Below, one piece after another: positions 6,884 to 13,987 of a DNA stretch of 16,804 nt. Source of the DNA: JBFHRE01 sp036745195 (GTDB taxonomy: Bacteria > Actinomycetota > Acidimicrobiia > Spongiisociales > ZC4RG35); contig DAIOGO010000054.1 in the NCBI GenBank assembly GCA_036745195.1, forward strand, positions 1-16,804, given 5' to 3'. The translations under genes were made by a program, and so were the position numbers. Below the pieces are notes generated by a model, which had not been told where the DNA came from, did not search any database, and worked only from the letters and a program-made list of their open reading frames with translations. Positions within the stretch are counted from its first letter, which is position 1. Each line of letters begins with the position of its first letter.

Positions 6884-7512
6884 CCCGGGTGTTCCTGGTC
6901 GACGACCATCGGCTGTTTCTGGCCGGCGTGAAGGCGGAACTGGAGGAGGCTGTCGAGATTGCCGGAACCGCTGACGATGTGGACGCCGCCATCGACGGCA
7001 TCCGCGCCTCCAACCCCGACGTGGTGCTGGTCGACGTTCACATGCCCGGCGGGGGCGGGCTGGCGGTGATCGACAACGTCACTCAGACCCATCCCGAAGT
7101 CCGGTTCCTGGCACTGTCGGTGTCCGATGCCGCCGAGGACGTGATCGCCATGATCCGGGCGGGGGCGAGGGGTTATGTGACCAAGTCGATCCATGCCGAC
7201 GAGTTGATCGACGCCATCCGGCGGGTGGAGGCCGGCGATGCCGTCTTCTCGCCCCGGCTGGCCGGGTTCGTGCTCGACGCCTTCACCGATGTGGTCAGCG
7301 CGCCACTCGATCCCGAACTCGACCAGTTGACCGCCCGGGAACGCGAGGTGCTGCGACTGATCGCACGCGGCTACGCCTACAAGCAGGTGGCGACCCGGTT
7401 GTCGATCAGCATCAAGACCGTCGAGTCACACGTCTCGGCAGTGCTGCGCAAGCTGCAGCTGTCGAACCGGCACGAGTTGGCCCGCTGGGCGAGTCACCGC
7501 CGGATCGTCTGA
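6880..7512 (+). CDS. LuxR/NarL-family response regulator
   Basis: 210 aa. The receiver domain (1-120) has the acidic pair D8-D9, phosphoacceptor D52 in LVDVHMPGGGG, S80 and K102 in YVTKS. The LuxR-type helix-turn-helix (about 147-207) reads LTAREREVLRLIARG with the recognition region SIKTVESHVSAVLRKL. It overlaps the kinase gene by 4 bases (ATGA), so the two are a coupled two-component system. Likely targets are its own operon and the divergent PspC/toastrack operon, through the tandem repeats at 5653-5685; this is inference. The assembly gap starts 5 bases after the stop codon, so the terminator and anything further downstream are lost. Confidence 0.95.
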   Translation: MTRVFLVDDHRLFLAGVKAELEEAVEIAGTADDVDAAIDGIRASNPDVVLVDVHMPGGGGLAVIDNVTQTHPEVRFLALSVSDAAEDVIAMIRAGARGYVTKSIHADELIDAIRRVEAGDAVFSPRLAGFVLDAFTDVVSAPLDPELDQLTAREREVLRLIARGYAYKQVATRLSISIKTVESHVSAVLRKLQLSNRHELARWASHRRIV

Positions 7513-7517
7513 TCCGA

Positions 7518-7617
7518 NNNNNNNNNNNNNNNNNNNNNNNNNNNNNNNNNNNNNNNNNNNNNNNNNNNNNNNNNNNNNNNNNNNNNNNNNNNNNNNNNNN
7601 NNNNNNNNNNNNNNNNN
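7518..7617. other. Assembly gap of 100 N
   Basis: Exactly 100 undefined bases, the conventional placeholder for a scaffold join of unknown length. It lies just after the response regulator stop and cuts off the 3' part of the kinase gene on the opposite strand. The order and distance of the two flanks rest on the assembler, not on sequence. Confidence 0.98.
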
Positions 7618-8459
7618 GAGATGAGGCGGTCGATCTCGAAGAGGCGGTAGCGAAGGACGGCCACCATGACTGCCAGCGGAATGGCGGCCAGCGACAGACC
7701 GAGGAGAGCCTCCAGTACGGCGTTGGCCGACTCACCGAGGGCACCGGAGGCAACGTAGACCGAGGCGAAGAGTCCGGCGGCGGCCAGCAACCATTTGATC
7801 TGGTGGCGTTCGACTCCGCCCGCTCGCCGGTAGCGCACTCCGACTGCCACCACCCCAGCCACCGAGAGGCTGACGAGCCCGATCGGCCACCCGATCGAGA
7901 ACCATTTCGATTCGAAGAGGTCGGCGGAAACGAATCCCCAGGGGACGGCGACGGTCCAGTCACCCCGACCGTTCTCCGGGATCGGGCCGATGGTCTCGGA
8001 TCCAAGCCCGAGACCCACCAGCAGGCCGATCATCGCCAACTCCAGAGCCACCGGCCACCTCCAGTTCCGGCTCAGGAGTCGCCCGGTCGGAAACACCAGG
8101 AGCAGGTGGAAGATCGGGAAGACCAGTACCAGCCAGGAGAAGTTGTCGACGAGGAGGACCAGATACAAGCCAGAGTCGAGTTGGACGGTTTCCGGATCGA
8201 CCGAGCTCAATCTCCAGCCGACGAGTGGGTCCAGAACCCACGACAGGGCCGGGACCAGCAGGAGCTTCCCTACGATGTTTCCCGGACGCTTCCACATGAT
8301 CGCCACCCCCGCCACGCAGAAGATGAGGGGCTGGAGCGCCCAGGGCACGTCGGCCCATCGGAGTGGCGCCCGACCGGCCTCCAAGACAAGACCCGCCACA
8401 GAACTGGCGGCGATCAGGGCCACCGCCACCCCGAGTCCGAGTGATCGACGATTCATCAT
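7618..8459 (-). CDS. Multi-TM sensor kinase, N-terminal membrane part, truncated by assembly gap
   Basis: About 280 codons are present; the 3' end is lost in the N run. The protein has roughly seven or eight hydrophobic segments and ends in VLRYRLFEIDRLI. That is the characteristic junction in a group of actinobacterial sensor histidine kinases, where the membrane region is followed by a GAF or HisKA_3/ATPase part, so a kinase is likely but its catalytic domain is not seen. The start chosen is the ATG at 8459, preceded by GAGGGTGAG at ribosome-binding distance; the frame stays open upstream to 8507 without such a site. An apparent continuation across the gap into the antisense of the response regulator is artefact. 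It follows the TIMP-like gene on the same strand by 51 bases, probably as one operon. Confidence 0.72.
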
Positions 8460-8510
8460 GCTCACCCTCGTCGTCGACCGTGACGCCATCGTTACGGAAT
8501 CAACCATCGG

Positions 8511-9089
8511 TCAACGCCGAAGCCGGAAACCTTCTATTTCGGGTTGCTCAGGTCGGCGGCGGCGAGCGATCACAGCCCCGACCACCATGAGGGCCACCCC
8601 GGCGCCGAACGCCACCCAAACCAGGTCGAGGCCGGAGGACGTGGCCGGCTCCGGCTGAGTTGGCGAAGACACGGGGGCCGAGCCAGGGCTGCCCCGTACC
8701 TCGTCCAACTGCGCAACCAGCTCGGCCGTCGTCTCCTGGGTGGAGGTGCAGGCGTTGTCCATGAAACCGACCCCGCCCACGTTGACGAAGAAGACGTAGT
8801 TGAAGCCGGGCTGATAGGTGCGGTCGACCGAGGTGACCATGTTCGGGTCGAGCATGTCGGTCCCCTGCACCTGCACCTCGTCGGCCACCTCACCCTTCCA
8901 GACGAGATCCACCGTCACCGTGGCGAGCCGGCCTCCCACGTCTACGGCCTCGACGGTTCCCGAGAAAACGGCCTCGGCCCCGGCGTAGGCGTCCGGGAGC
9001 GGGGGCGGGGCGATACAACTGGCCAGCGCCGCCTGCGGGGCGAATACAGCCGCCCCGATCAGGGGCGCCAATCCGAGGACCTTGCGCAC
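8511..9089 (-). CDS. Secreted TIMP/NTR-like protein with C-terminal membrane anchor
   Basis: 192 aa, GTG start with GGAGG 7 bases upstream. An N-terminal signal peptide (1-24) ends in LAS before C25, which also fits a lipobox. The mature N-terminus CIAPPPLPDAYAGAEAVFSG resembles bacterial TIMP/NTR-like OB-fold domains, where the first cysteine is structurally important. C114 in FMDNACTSTQETT is the likely disulfide partner. Residues 132-152 form a Ser/Pro-rich linker, then a membrane helix (about 154-175) and RRRR stop-transfer residues. It therefore sits on the outer face of the membrane. No function is assigned to most bacterial members. It lies just upstream of the kinase gene, so a sensory or accessory role is possible. 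Two anchors (lipid and helix) would be unusual, so lipidation is doubtful. Confidence 0.75.
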   Translation of the reverse strand: MRKVLGLAPLIGAAVFAPQAALASCIAPPPLPDAYAGAEAVFSGTVEAVDVGGRLATVTVDLVWKGEVADEVQVQGTDMLDPNMVTSVDRTYQPGFNYVFFVNVGGVGFMDNACTSTQETTAELVAQLDEVRGSPGSAPVSSPTQPEPATSSGLDLVWVAFGAGVALMVVGAVIARRRRPEQPEIEGFRLRR

Positions 9090-9111
9090 GGGACCACCTC
9101 CGTTCGAGACG

Positions 9112-9117
9112 AGACTA
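9112..9117 (-). promoter_or_regulatory. Candidate -10 element for the TIMP-like/kinase operon
   Basis: On the minus strand TAGTCT matches TANNNT and would start transcription near 9105. This leaves a short leader containing the GGAGG ribosome binding site of the gene starting at 9089. The matching -35 is not clear. Confidence 0.3.
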
Positions 9118-9175
9118 CGACGCCCGCTCGCCGTCTGGAGCTCCGGCGGCCCGACCGGTCAGAGCCATGCCGTGC

Positions 9176-9190
9176 GATACTGCTTTCATG
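9176..9190 (+). promoter_or_regulatory. Leaderless-type promoter and start of pgi
   Basis: GATACT (9176-9181) ends exactly 6 bases before ATG at 9188. There is no Shine-Dalgarno sequence. This favours 9188 over the upstream ATG at 9167, which would place the -10 inside the coding sequence. A partial -35 (CGACCG, 9152-9157) is weak. Confidence 0.4.
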
Positions 9191-10759
9191 CTCGTCGAGT
9201 CCCACCTTCCTCCCGTCGCCCGATCGGCCGTGGCCAACACCTGGCGACGGTGGCACCAGCGGGACCTCTTCCGGCGCCTGTGGAACGGCGATTCCCGGCT
9301 CTTCTCCGAATTCGATCTGCCGGAACTGGCCGATCGGTTGGGCTGGCTGACCCTCCACAACGACATGCCCGCCCGCGTGCCGGAGTTCGAGGCTCTGGCC
9401 GATCAGGTGGCGGAGATCGCGGACGACGTGGTCCTCCTCGGCATGGGAGGCTCGAGTCTGGCCCCGGAGGTGTTCGGTGAGGTGTTCGGCTCGGCAGCCG
9501 GACGGCCACGGCTGGCCGTCCTCGATTCGACCCACCCGGCGGCGGTGCTGGCGGCTGCGGCCCGGATCGACCTGAAGAGAGCGGTGTTCGTCGTGTCGTC
9601 CAAGTCGGGGGGAACGCTCGAGACGATGTCGTTCTTCCGGTACTTCTGGGACCTTGCCGGTGGCGACGGGAGCCGCTTCATTGCGATCACGGACCCGGGA
9701 TCGTCGCTCCAACGATTGGGGGACGAGCGGGGTTTCCGGGCGGTGGTGACCGCCCCTGCCAACGTCGGCGGGCGCTACTCGGCCCTCAGCCCGTTCGGGC
9801 TGGTGCCGGCGGCCTTGATCGGGGTGGACGTCGGGGGTCTGCTGGCCGGGGCGGCCGAGTTCGCCGCCATGGCCAGGCATCCGGCGGTGGCCGCCGCCGA
9901 CCTGGGAGCAGTGTGGGGAACGCTGGCGATGTTGGGCCGCGACAAGCTCACGATCCACACTTCGGAGAGGTTGCGCAGCTTCCCCGCCTGGATGGAGCAA
10001 CTGATTGCCGAGAGCCTCGGCAAGACCGGGACAGGGGTGGTCCCGGTGGCCGGTGAGGATCTGCGTTCCGACTACGGCGACGACCGCGCCTTTCTGACCT
10101 ACCGGCTGCGGGGTGAGCCTGCGGTGATTCCCTGGGAGGACCTGGTGGCTTCGGGCCACCCGGTGACCAGGGTGGAGCTCGACGAGCCGCTCTCGCTCGG
10201 CGCCGAGATGTTGCGAGCCGAGATCGCCACCGCCGCCGCCGGCGAGATCCTCGGTGTTCATCCGTTCGATCAACCCGATGTCGAGGCGGCCAAGGTGCTG
10301 GCCAAGAGAGCCATCGAGGAGCCCGGCGAGTCGGTCCCCGCCCATCCGTTCGAGACGGTTCGACCCCAGCTCGAGCAGTTCCTCGCCGCGACCCAACCGG
10401 GCGACTACATCGGCATCCAGGCCTACCTCCATGGCCACGGCGCCGAGCTGGCGGGCTTGCGGACAGCCATCGGCGCCCGCACCGGGCTGCCGACCACCCT
10501 CGGAATCGGGCCGCGTTTTCTCCACTCGACCGGCCAGCTCCACAAGGGTGGTCCCGACAGCGGGGTGTTCGTCCAACTGATCGACCATCCATCGGAGGGG
10601 GTGCGGGTGCCGGAGACCGGCCACGACTTCACCTCGATCATCTCCGCCCAGGCGGCGGGCGACTTCCAGGCCCTGATCGAGGCCGGCAAACGGGTGATCC
10701 GGATCGACCTGGGCAGCGACCCTGCGCCCGGACTGGTGTCGCTGGCGTCGCTGCTGTGA
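9188..10759 (+). CDS. pgi: Glucose-6-phosphate isomerase
   Basis: 523 aa from the ATG at 9188; an upstream in-frame ATG at 9167 would add 7 residues. It interconverts glucose 6-phosphate and fructose 6-phosphate in the cytoplasm. Two SIS-type sugar-phosphate-binding regions are visible: GMGGSSLAPEV (85-95) and VVSSKSGGTLET (135-146). A later ESLGKTGTGVVPVAGED segment is also typical. The sequence style is that of the isomerase half of actinobacterial transaldolase-isomerase (Tal-Pgi) fusions, but here no transaldolase part is attached: the upstream DNA holds a divergent gene. It overlaps zwf by 4 bases (GTGA), coupling the two enzymes that compete for glucose 6-phosphate. Confidence 0.92.
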   Translation: MLVESHLPPVARSAVANTWRRWHQRDLFRRLWNGDSRLFSEFDLPELADRLGWLTLHNDMPARVPEFEALADQVAEIADDVVLLGMGGSSLAPEVFGEVFGSAAGRPRLAVLDSTHPAAVLAAAARIDLKRAVFVVSSKSGGTLETMSFFRYFWDLAGGDGSRFIAITDPGSSLQRLGDERGFRAVVTAPANVGGRYSALSPFGLVPAALIGVDVGGLLAGAAEFAAMARHPAVAAADLGAVWGTLAMLGRDKLTIHTSERLRSFPAWMEQLIAESLGKTGTGVVPVAGEDLRSDYGDDRAFLTYRLRGEPAVIPWEDLVASGHPVTRVELDEPLSLGAEMLRAEIATAAAGEILGVHPFDQPDVEAAKVLAKRAIEEPGESVPAHPFETVRPQLEQFLAATQPGDYIGIQAYLHGHGAELAGLRTAIGARTGLPTTLGIGPRFLHSTGQLHKGGPDSGVFVQLIDHPSEGVRVPETGHDFTSIISAQAAGDFQALIEAGKRVIRIDLGSDPAPGLVSLASLL

Positions 10760-12219
10760 CACACGTGGCCGTCAGGTCTGCCGCCGAAACGGTGGAAATC
10801 CCTCCCCATCTGCTGGTGCTGTTTGGCGGCACCGGTGATCTGGCGGTCCGCAAACTGCTGCCGGCGGTGGCCGGGCTCCTCGAACGGCGCCGGTTTGCCG
10901 ATCGGCTGCGGGTACTCGCCGTCGCCACCAGGCCGTTGGACGATGACGGCTACCGCCGGTTTCTGGAGGAGGCACTGACGGACTCCGATCTGTCGGGCCC
11001 CTGCCGGGAGGACCTGCTCGGTCGGGTCTCCTATCACCGGGTGGGGGACGGGTTCGATGTGCTCGCCAGGAAGATCGAGGCGATCGAGGCCGCCGGCGAC
11101 CTCGAGGGCAACCGGGTGTTCTATCTGGCGGTTCCGCCCGCCGTGTTCGACGACACCATCGACGGATTGGTGTCGGCCGGGCTCGACCGATCGCCGGGAA
11201 CCACTCGGGTGGTGGTGGAGAAACCGTTTGGGACCGATCTCGAATCGGCCGTCAGCCTCAACCACACCCTTCACCGGCACTTCCCGGAGGAGGAGATCTA
11301 CCGGATCGACCACTACCTCGCCAAGGAGACCGTCCAGAATCTGTTGGTATTTCGGTTTGCCAACCCGCTCTTCGAGTCGGCGTGGAATCGCGACCGGATC
11401 GATCGGGTCGAGGTGACGGTGGCAGAGACCCTCGGCCTCGAAGGCCGGGTGAAGTACTTCGACGAGGCGGGGATCATCCGCGACATCGTCCAGAACCACC
11501 TGCTGCAGGTGCTGGCGCTGGTGGCGATGGAGCCGCCGGTGCGCCTGACCGCCCGCCACATCCGGGACGAGAAGGTGAAACTGCTCGAGGCGGTCTTCCC
11601 GGTCATGCCCCACTCTGTCACCCGTGGTCAATACTCGGCCGGTGAGGTGGACGGAATGGCGGTTCCCGGCTACCTGGAGGAGGAGGGCATCGATGCCGCC
11701 TCGACCACCGAGACCTTTGCCCGGCTCACCCTCGACATCGACAACTGGCGATGGCGGGGGGTCCCGTTCGTTCTGACCGCCGGGAAACGGATGGAACGGC
11801 GGATGACCGAGGTGGTGGTCTCGTTCCGGGAGCCGCCGGTCTGTCTTTTCGAGGTCAACGGGGTTTGCCCGGTTCACCCCAACCGGTTGGTGATCACCCT
11901 TCAGCCCAACGAGGGATTCGACCTCTACTTCGATGTGAAACGGCCGGGGGAGGGGATGGCTCTCGAGACGAAGACGCTCAGCTTCCGGTACGGGGACGAG
12001 TTCGGGCAATTTCCCGATGCCTATGAGACCCTGCTGGTCGATGTGCTCACCGGGGATCAGACCCTGTTCGTTCGGGCCGACGAGGCGGAGGAGGCATGGC
12101 GGATCGTGGCCGGCGTGGTCGATCTGACGCAACCGCCCACCCCGTATCCGGCCGGAAGCAAGGGCCCATTTGCCGCTACCGCCAATAATCGCTTGACACC
12201 ACTCTGGCCCGCCCCGTAG
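10756..12219 (+). CDS. zwf: Glucose-6-phosphate 1-dehydrogenase
   Basis: 487 aa, the usual length. It oxidises glucose 6-phosphate to 6-phosphogluconolactone with NADP or NAD, the entry to the pentose phosphate pathway. Motifs: nucleotide-binding FGGTGDLAVRKLLPA (23-37, a variant of the common GASGDLA), VEKPFG (154-159), substrate-binding RIDHYLAKE (183-191) and the catalytic histidine H248 in DIVQNHLLQ. The GTG start overlaps the pgi stop (GTGA), so it is translated with pgi; another GTG lies 9 bases on. The stop TAG at 12217 is also the first three bases of the -10 of the following whiB7-like transcription unit. No opcA, pgl or gnd gene follows. Confidence 0.96.
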   Translation: MTHVAVRSAAETVEIPPHLLVLFGGTGDLAVRKLLPAVAGLLERRRFADRLRVLAVATRPLDDDGYRRFLEEALTDSDLSGPCREDLLGRVSYHRVGDGFDVLARKIEAIEAAGDLEGNRVFYLAVPPAVFDDTIDGLVSAGLDRSPGTTRVVVEKPFGTDLESAVSLNHTLHRHFPEEEIYRIDHYLAKETVQNLLVFRFANPLFESAWNRDRIDRVEVTVAETLGLEGRVKYFDEAGIIRDIVQNHLLQVLALVAMEPPVRLTARHIRDEKVKLLEAVFPVMPHSVTRGQYSAGEVDGMAVPGYLEEEGIDAASTTETFARLTLDIDNWRWRGVPFVLTAGKRMERRMTEVVVSFREPPVCLFEVNGVCPVHPNRLVITLQPNEGFDLYFDVKRPGEGMALETKTLSFRYGDEFGQFPDAYETLLVDVLTGDQTLFVRADEAEEAWRIVAGVVDLTQPPTPYPAGSKGPFAATANNRLTPLWPAP

Positions 12220-12222
12220 CGT
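12184..12222 (+). promoter_or_regulatory. WhiB7-type promoter: AT-rich element, -35 and -10
   Basis: AATAAT (12184-12189), three bases, TTGACA (12193-12198, a perfect -35), an 18-base spacer, then TAGCGT (12217-12222). An AT-rich element 3 bases above the -35 is the known recognition feature of WhiB7-activated promoters, read by the AT-hook in the minor groove while the iron-sulfur domain holds sigma region 4. The surrounding DNA is very GC-rich, so AATAAT stands out. The promoter lies within the last codons of zwf. The expected start site is near 12228. Confidence 0.7.
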
Positions 12223-12251
12223 GGACGGCGTCGCCGAAAAGGTGGTTGGCA

Positions 12252-12374
12252 TTGAAGACGAAGAACCCGACACAGCAGTACACGACGATCCGCCCCGAGT
12301 GGATCGTCGCGCCCGGCCATGGCGCGGCGTTCTCCGCTGCCGACATCCATCCGAGGCGACTTCACGCCGATTGA
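12252..12374 (+). CDS. Upstream ORF (leader peptide) of the whiB7-like gene
   Basis: A 40-codon frame with a TTG start and a TGA stop. AAGGTGG ends 6 bases before the start, an ideal ribosome binding site. Third codon positions are G or C in 33 of 40 codons, as in real genes here, whereas the alternative reading frames of the leader do not show this. The peptide begins MKTKNPTQQYTT, is partly basic and resembles no enzyme. Three codons near its end (AGG CGA CTT, codons 35-37) are uncommon in such GC-rich genes and coincide with the antiterminator strand, as if RNA pairing constrained them. The likely role is to report ribosome progress rather than to make a working protein. A second TTG at 12246 is too close to the ribosome binding site. 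Confidence 0.6.
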   Translation: MKTKNPTQQYTTIRPEWIVAPGHGAAFSAADIHPRRLHAD

Positions 12375-12399
12375 TCCCTACAGAGATCGCTCACCGCAG

Positions 12400-12430
12400 A
12401 AGCCGCCCGGATCCCACCAGGCGGCTTTTT
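12400..12430 (+). terminator. Intrinsic terminator/attenuator upstream of whiB7-like gene
   Basis: AAGCCGCC (12400-12407) pairs perfectly with GGCGGCTT (12420-12427) around a 12-base loop, and a run of five T (12426-12430) follows. It lies 26 bases after the uORF stop and 33 bases before the whiB start, so it cannot end the zwf transcript alone without also controlling whiB. Its left arm can instead pair with the end of the uORF. Confidence 0.8.
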
Positions 12431-12463
12431 CATCACCCATCTCGATCTCCAAGGACAAACAAC

Positions 12464-12766
12464 GTGAACCATCTACTCATCGAGCAGGGACGCTGTTCCG
12501 GCTCCGACGACCACCATCTCTTCTTCTCGGACCGTCACGAAGATCTCGTCTCCGCCCAGACAATGTGCGGTGGCTGCGAGGTACGCGGGCCGTGTCTCGA
12601 ACTGGCGGTCGAGCTCTCCGTCGAGTGGGGGGTGTGGGGCGGGGTCATCTTCTGGGATGGCCAGCCCATGCACCGCAAGCGGGGGAGAGGGCGGCCGCGC
12701 AAGGACGACAAAGGCGGATTCGAGATCGATCGTTCCGAGTTGGAGTCGCTGGTCAGATCGGCCTGA
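12464..12766 (+). CDS. whiB7: WhiB7-like iron-sulfur transcription factor with AT-hook
   Basis: 100 aa, GTG start with AAGGA 8 bases upstream. The cluster-binding cysteines are C11, C35, C38 and C44 (CGGCEVRGPC), followed by the Wbl turn EWGVWGG (54-60). The C-terminus has a basic AT-hook, RGRPRK (75-80), the mark of the WhiB7 group. WhiB7 proteins carry a 4Fe-4S cluster, bind region 4 of the vegetative sigma factor and activate antibiotic-resistance and stress genes, including their own. The long leader with uORF and terminator, and the AT-rich element above the -35, both match that group. No resistance gene lies next to it. Starts further upstream in frame are rejected because they lie before the terminator. 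Assignment to WhiB is certain; to WhiB7 likely. Confidence 0.88.
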   Translation: MNHLLIEQGRCSGSDDHHLFFSDRHEDLVSAQTMCGGCEVRGPCLELAVELSVEWGVWGGVIFWDGQPMHRKRGRGRPRKDDKGGFEIDRSELESLVRSA

Positions 12767-12782
12767 GCCGTTCGGGCGGCTC
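12765..12782. terminator. Stem-loop between convergent whiB7-like and sigma factor genes
   Basis: GAGCCG-TTCGGG-CGGCTC is a perfect 6-bp stem that overlaps the whiB stop codon and ends 2 bases before the sigma factor stop. It may terminate both transcripts. There is no T run on either side, so activity is uncertain. Confidence 0.4.
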
Positions 12783-12784
12783 CG

Positions 12785-13714
<930 letters not shown>

Positions 13715-13766
13715 CAAAGTCTCTCTCCGAGGCCGGCGATTCGACGATTCCAGACGGTGGTAGCCG

Positions 13767-13794
13767 TCCGTACTCCGACTATCGGTCGTGTCAA
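13767..13794 (-). promoter_or_regulatory. Candidate promoter of the sigma factor gene
   Basis: On the minus strand a perfect TTGACA (13789-13794) is followed after 16 bases by TACGGA (13767-13772), a weak -10. The spacer holds the small inverted repeat CCGA-TAG-TCGG. Transcription would begin about 45 bases before the ATG. Confidence 0.35.
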
Positions 13795-13836
13795 GAGGGA
13801 AGTTGAGCGACTTGTGCCAACCCGGGCTCGGGGTCG

Positions 13837-13842
13837 TACCAT
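13837..13842 (+). promoter_or_regulatory. Candidate -10 element of tRNA-Val
   Basis: TACCAT ends 9 bases before the tRNA and has TTGTGC (13812-13817) 19 bases above it as a possible -35. The spacing is long, so the call is weak. Confidence 0.3.
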
Positions 13843-13851
13843 GCCGGTGTC

Positions 13852-13924
13852 GGGCGTTTAGCTCAGTTGGGAGAGCGCTTCCCTTACAAGGAAGAGGTCG
13901 GGGGTTCGAAACCCTCAACGCCCA
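13852..13924 (+). tRNA. tRNA-Val (anticodon TAC)
   Basis: A 73-base cloverleaf. The acceptor stem GGGCGTT pairs with AACGCCC (13917-13923), with discriminator A at 13924. The D arm reads GCTCAGTTGGGAGAGC. The anticodon stem CTTCC/GGAAG encloses CTTACAA, giving anticodon TAC, which decodes GTA and other valine codons. The T arm GGGGG-TTCGAAA-CCCTC contains one G-T pair. CCA is not encoded. The sigma factor gene is divergent from it. Confidence 0.97.
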
Positions 13925-13932
13925 CTGTCGGA

Positions 13933-13976
13933 TTGAGCGTTGCGCTCAACCACGCCGAGCGTTCCGGCTTGCGCTC
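13933..13976 (+). terminator. Tandem stem-loops after tRNA-Val
   Basis: TTGAGCG-TTG-CGCTCAA (13933-13949) is a perfect 7-bp hairpin 8 bases after the tRNA. A second, GAGCG (13957-13961) with CGCTC (13972-13976), is followed by GTTCTT. Either could end the tRNA transcript or that of the convergent vapC. T runs are short. Confidence 0.5.
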
Positions 13977-13987
13977 GTTCTTGCCGG

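Larger units (their letters stand above)
12229..12463 (+). promoter_or_regulatory. Long 5' leader of the whiB7-like gene, ribosome-sensing attenuator
   Basis: The leader holds in order a ribosome binding site (AAGGTGG, 12239-12245), a 40-codon uORF (12252-12374), an antiterminator arm inside the uORF's end (12355-12363), an intrinsic terminator (12400-12430) and the whiB ribosome binding site (AAGGA, 12451-12455). GGCGACTTC at 12355-12363 can pair with GAAGCCGCC at 12399-12407 in 8 of 9 positions. The second strand is the left arm of the terminator, so the two structures exclude each other. A ribosome finishing the uORF would cover the first strand and allow termination; one stalled earlier would leave it free and allow read-through. 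The mechanism is inferred; the elements are seen. Confidence 0.65.

Noticed and set aside
7494..8507. One continuous minus-strand reading frame across the N run
   Set aside because: The frame is open only because N codons contain no stop. Its last codons are the antisense of the response regulator's end. Only 7618-8459 is accepted, as a truncated kinase.
9059..10762. 567-codon minus-strand frame opposite pgi
   Set aside because: Antisense shadow of pgi with low-complexity composition and no recognisable family.
10423..12273. 616-codon minus-strand frame opposite pgi and zwf
   Set aside because: A shadow of GC-rich coding DNA: both plus-strand genes have clear catalytic motifs, while this translation is His/Gly/Pro/Gln-rich without domains.
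12221..12766. WhiB protein with an 81-residue N-terminal extension
   Set aside because: The extended frame begins inside the -10 element and runs through the terminator hairpin; the GTG at 12464 has AAGGA and starts the normal Wbl domain.
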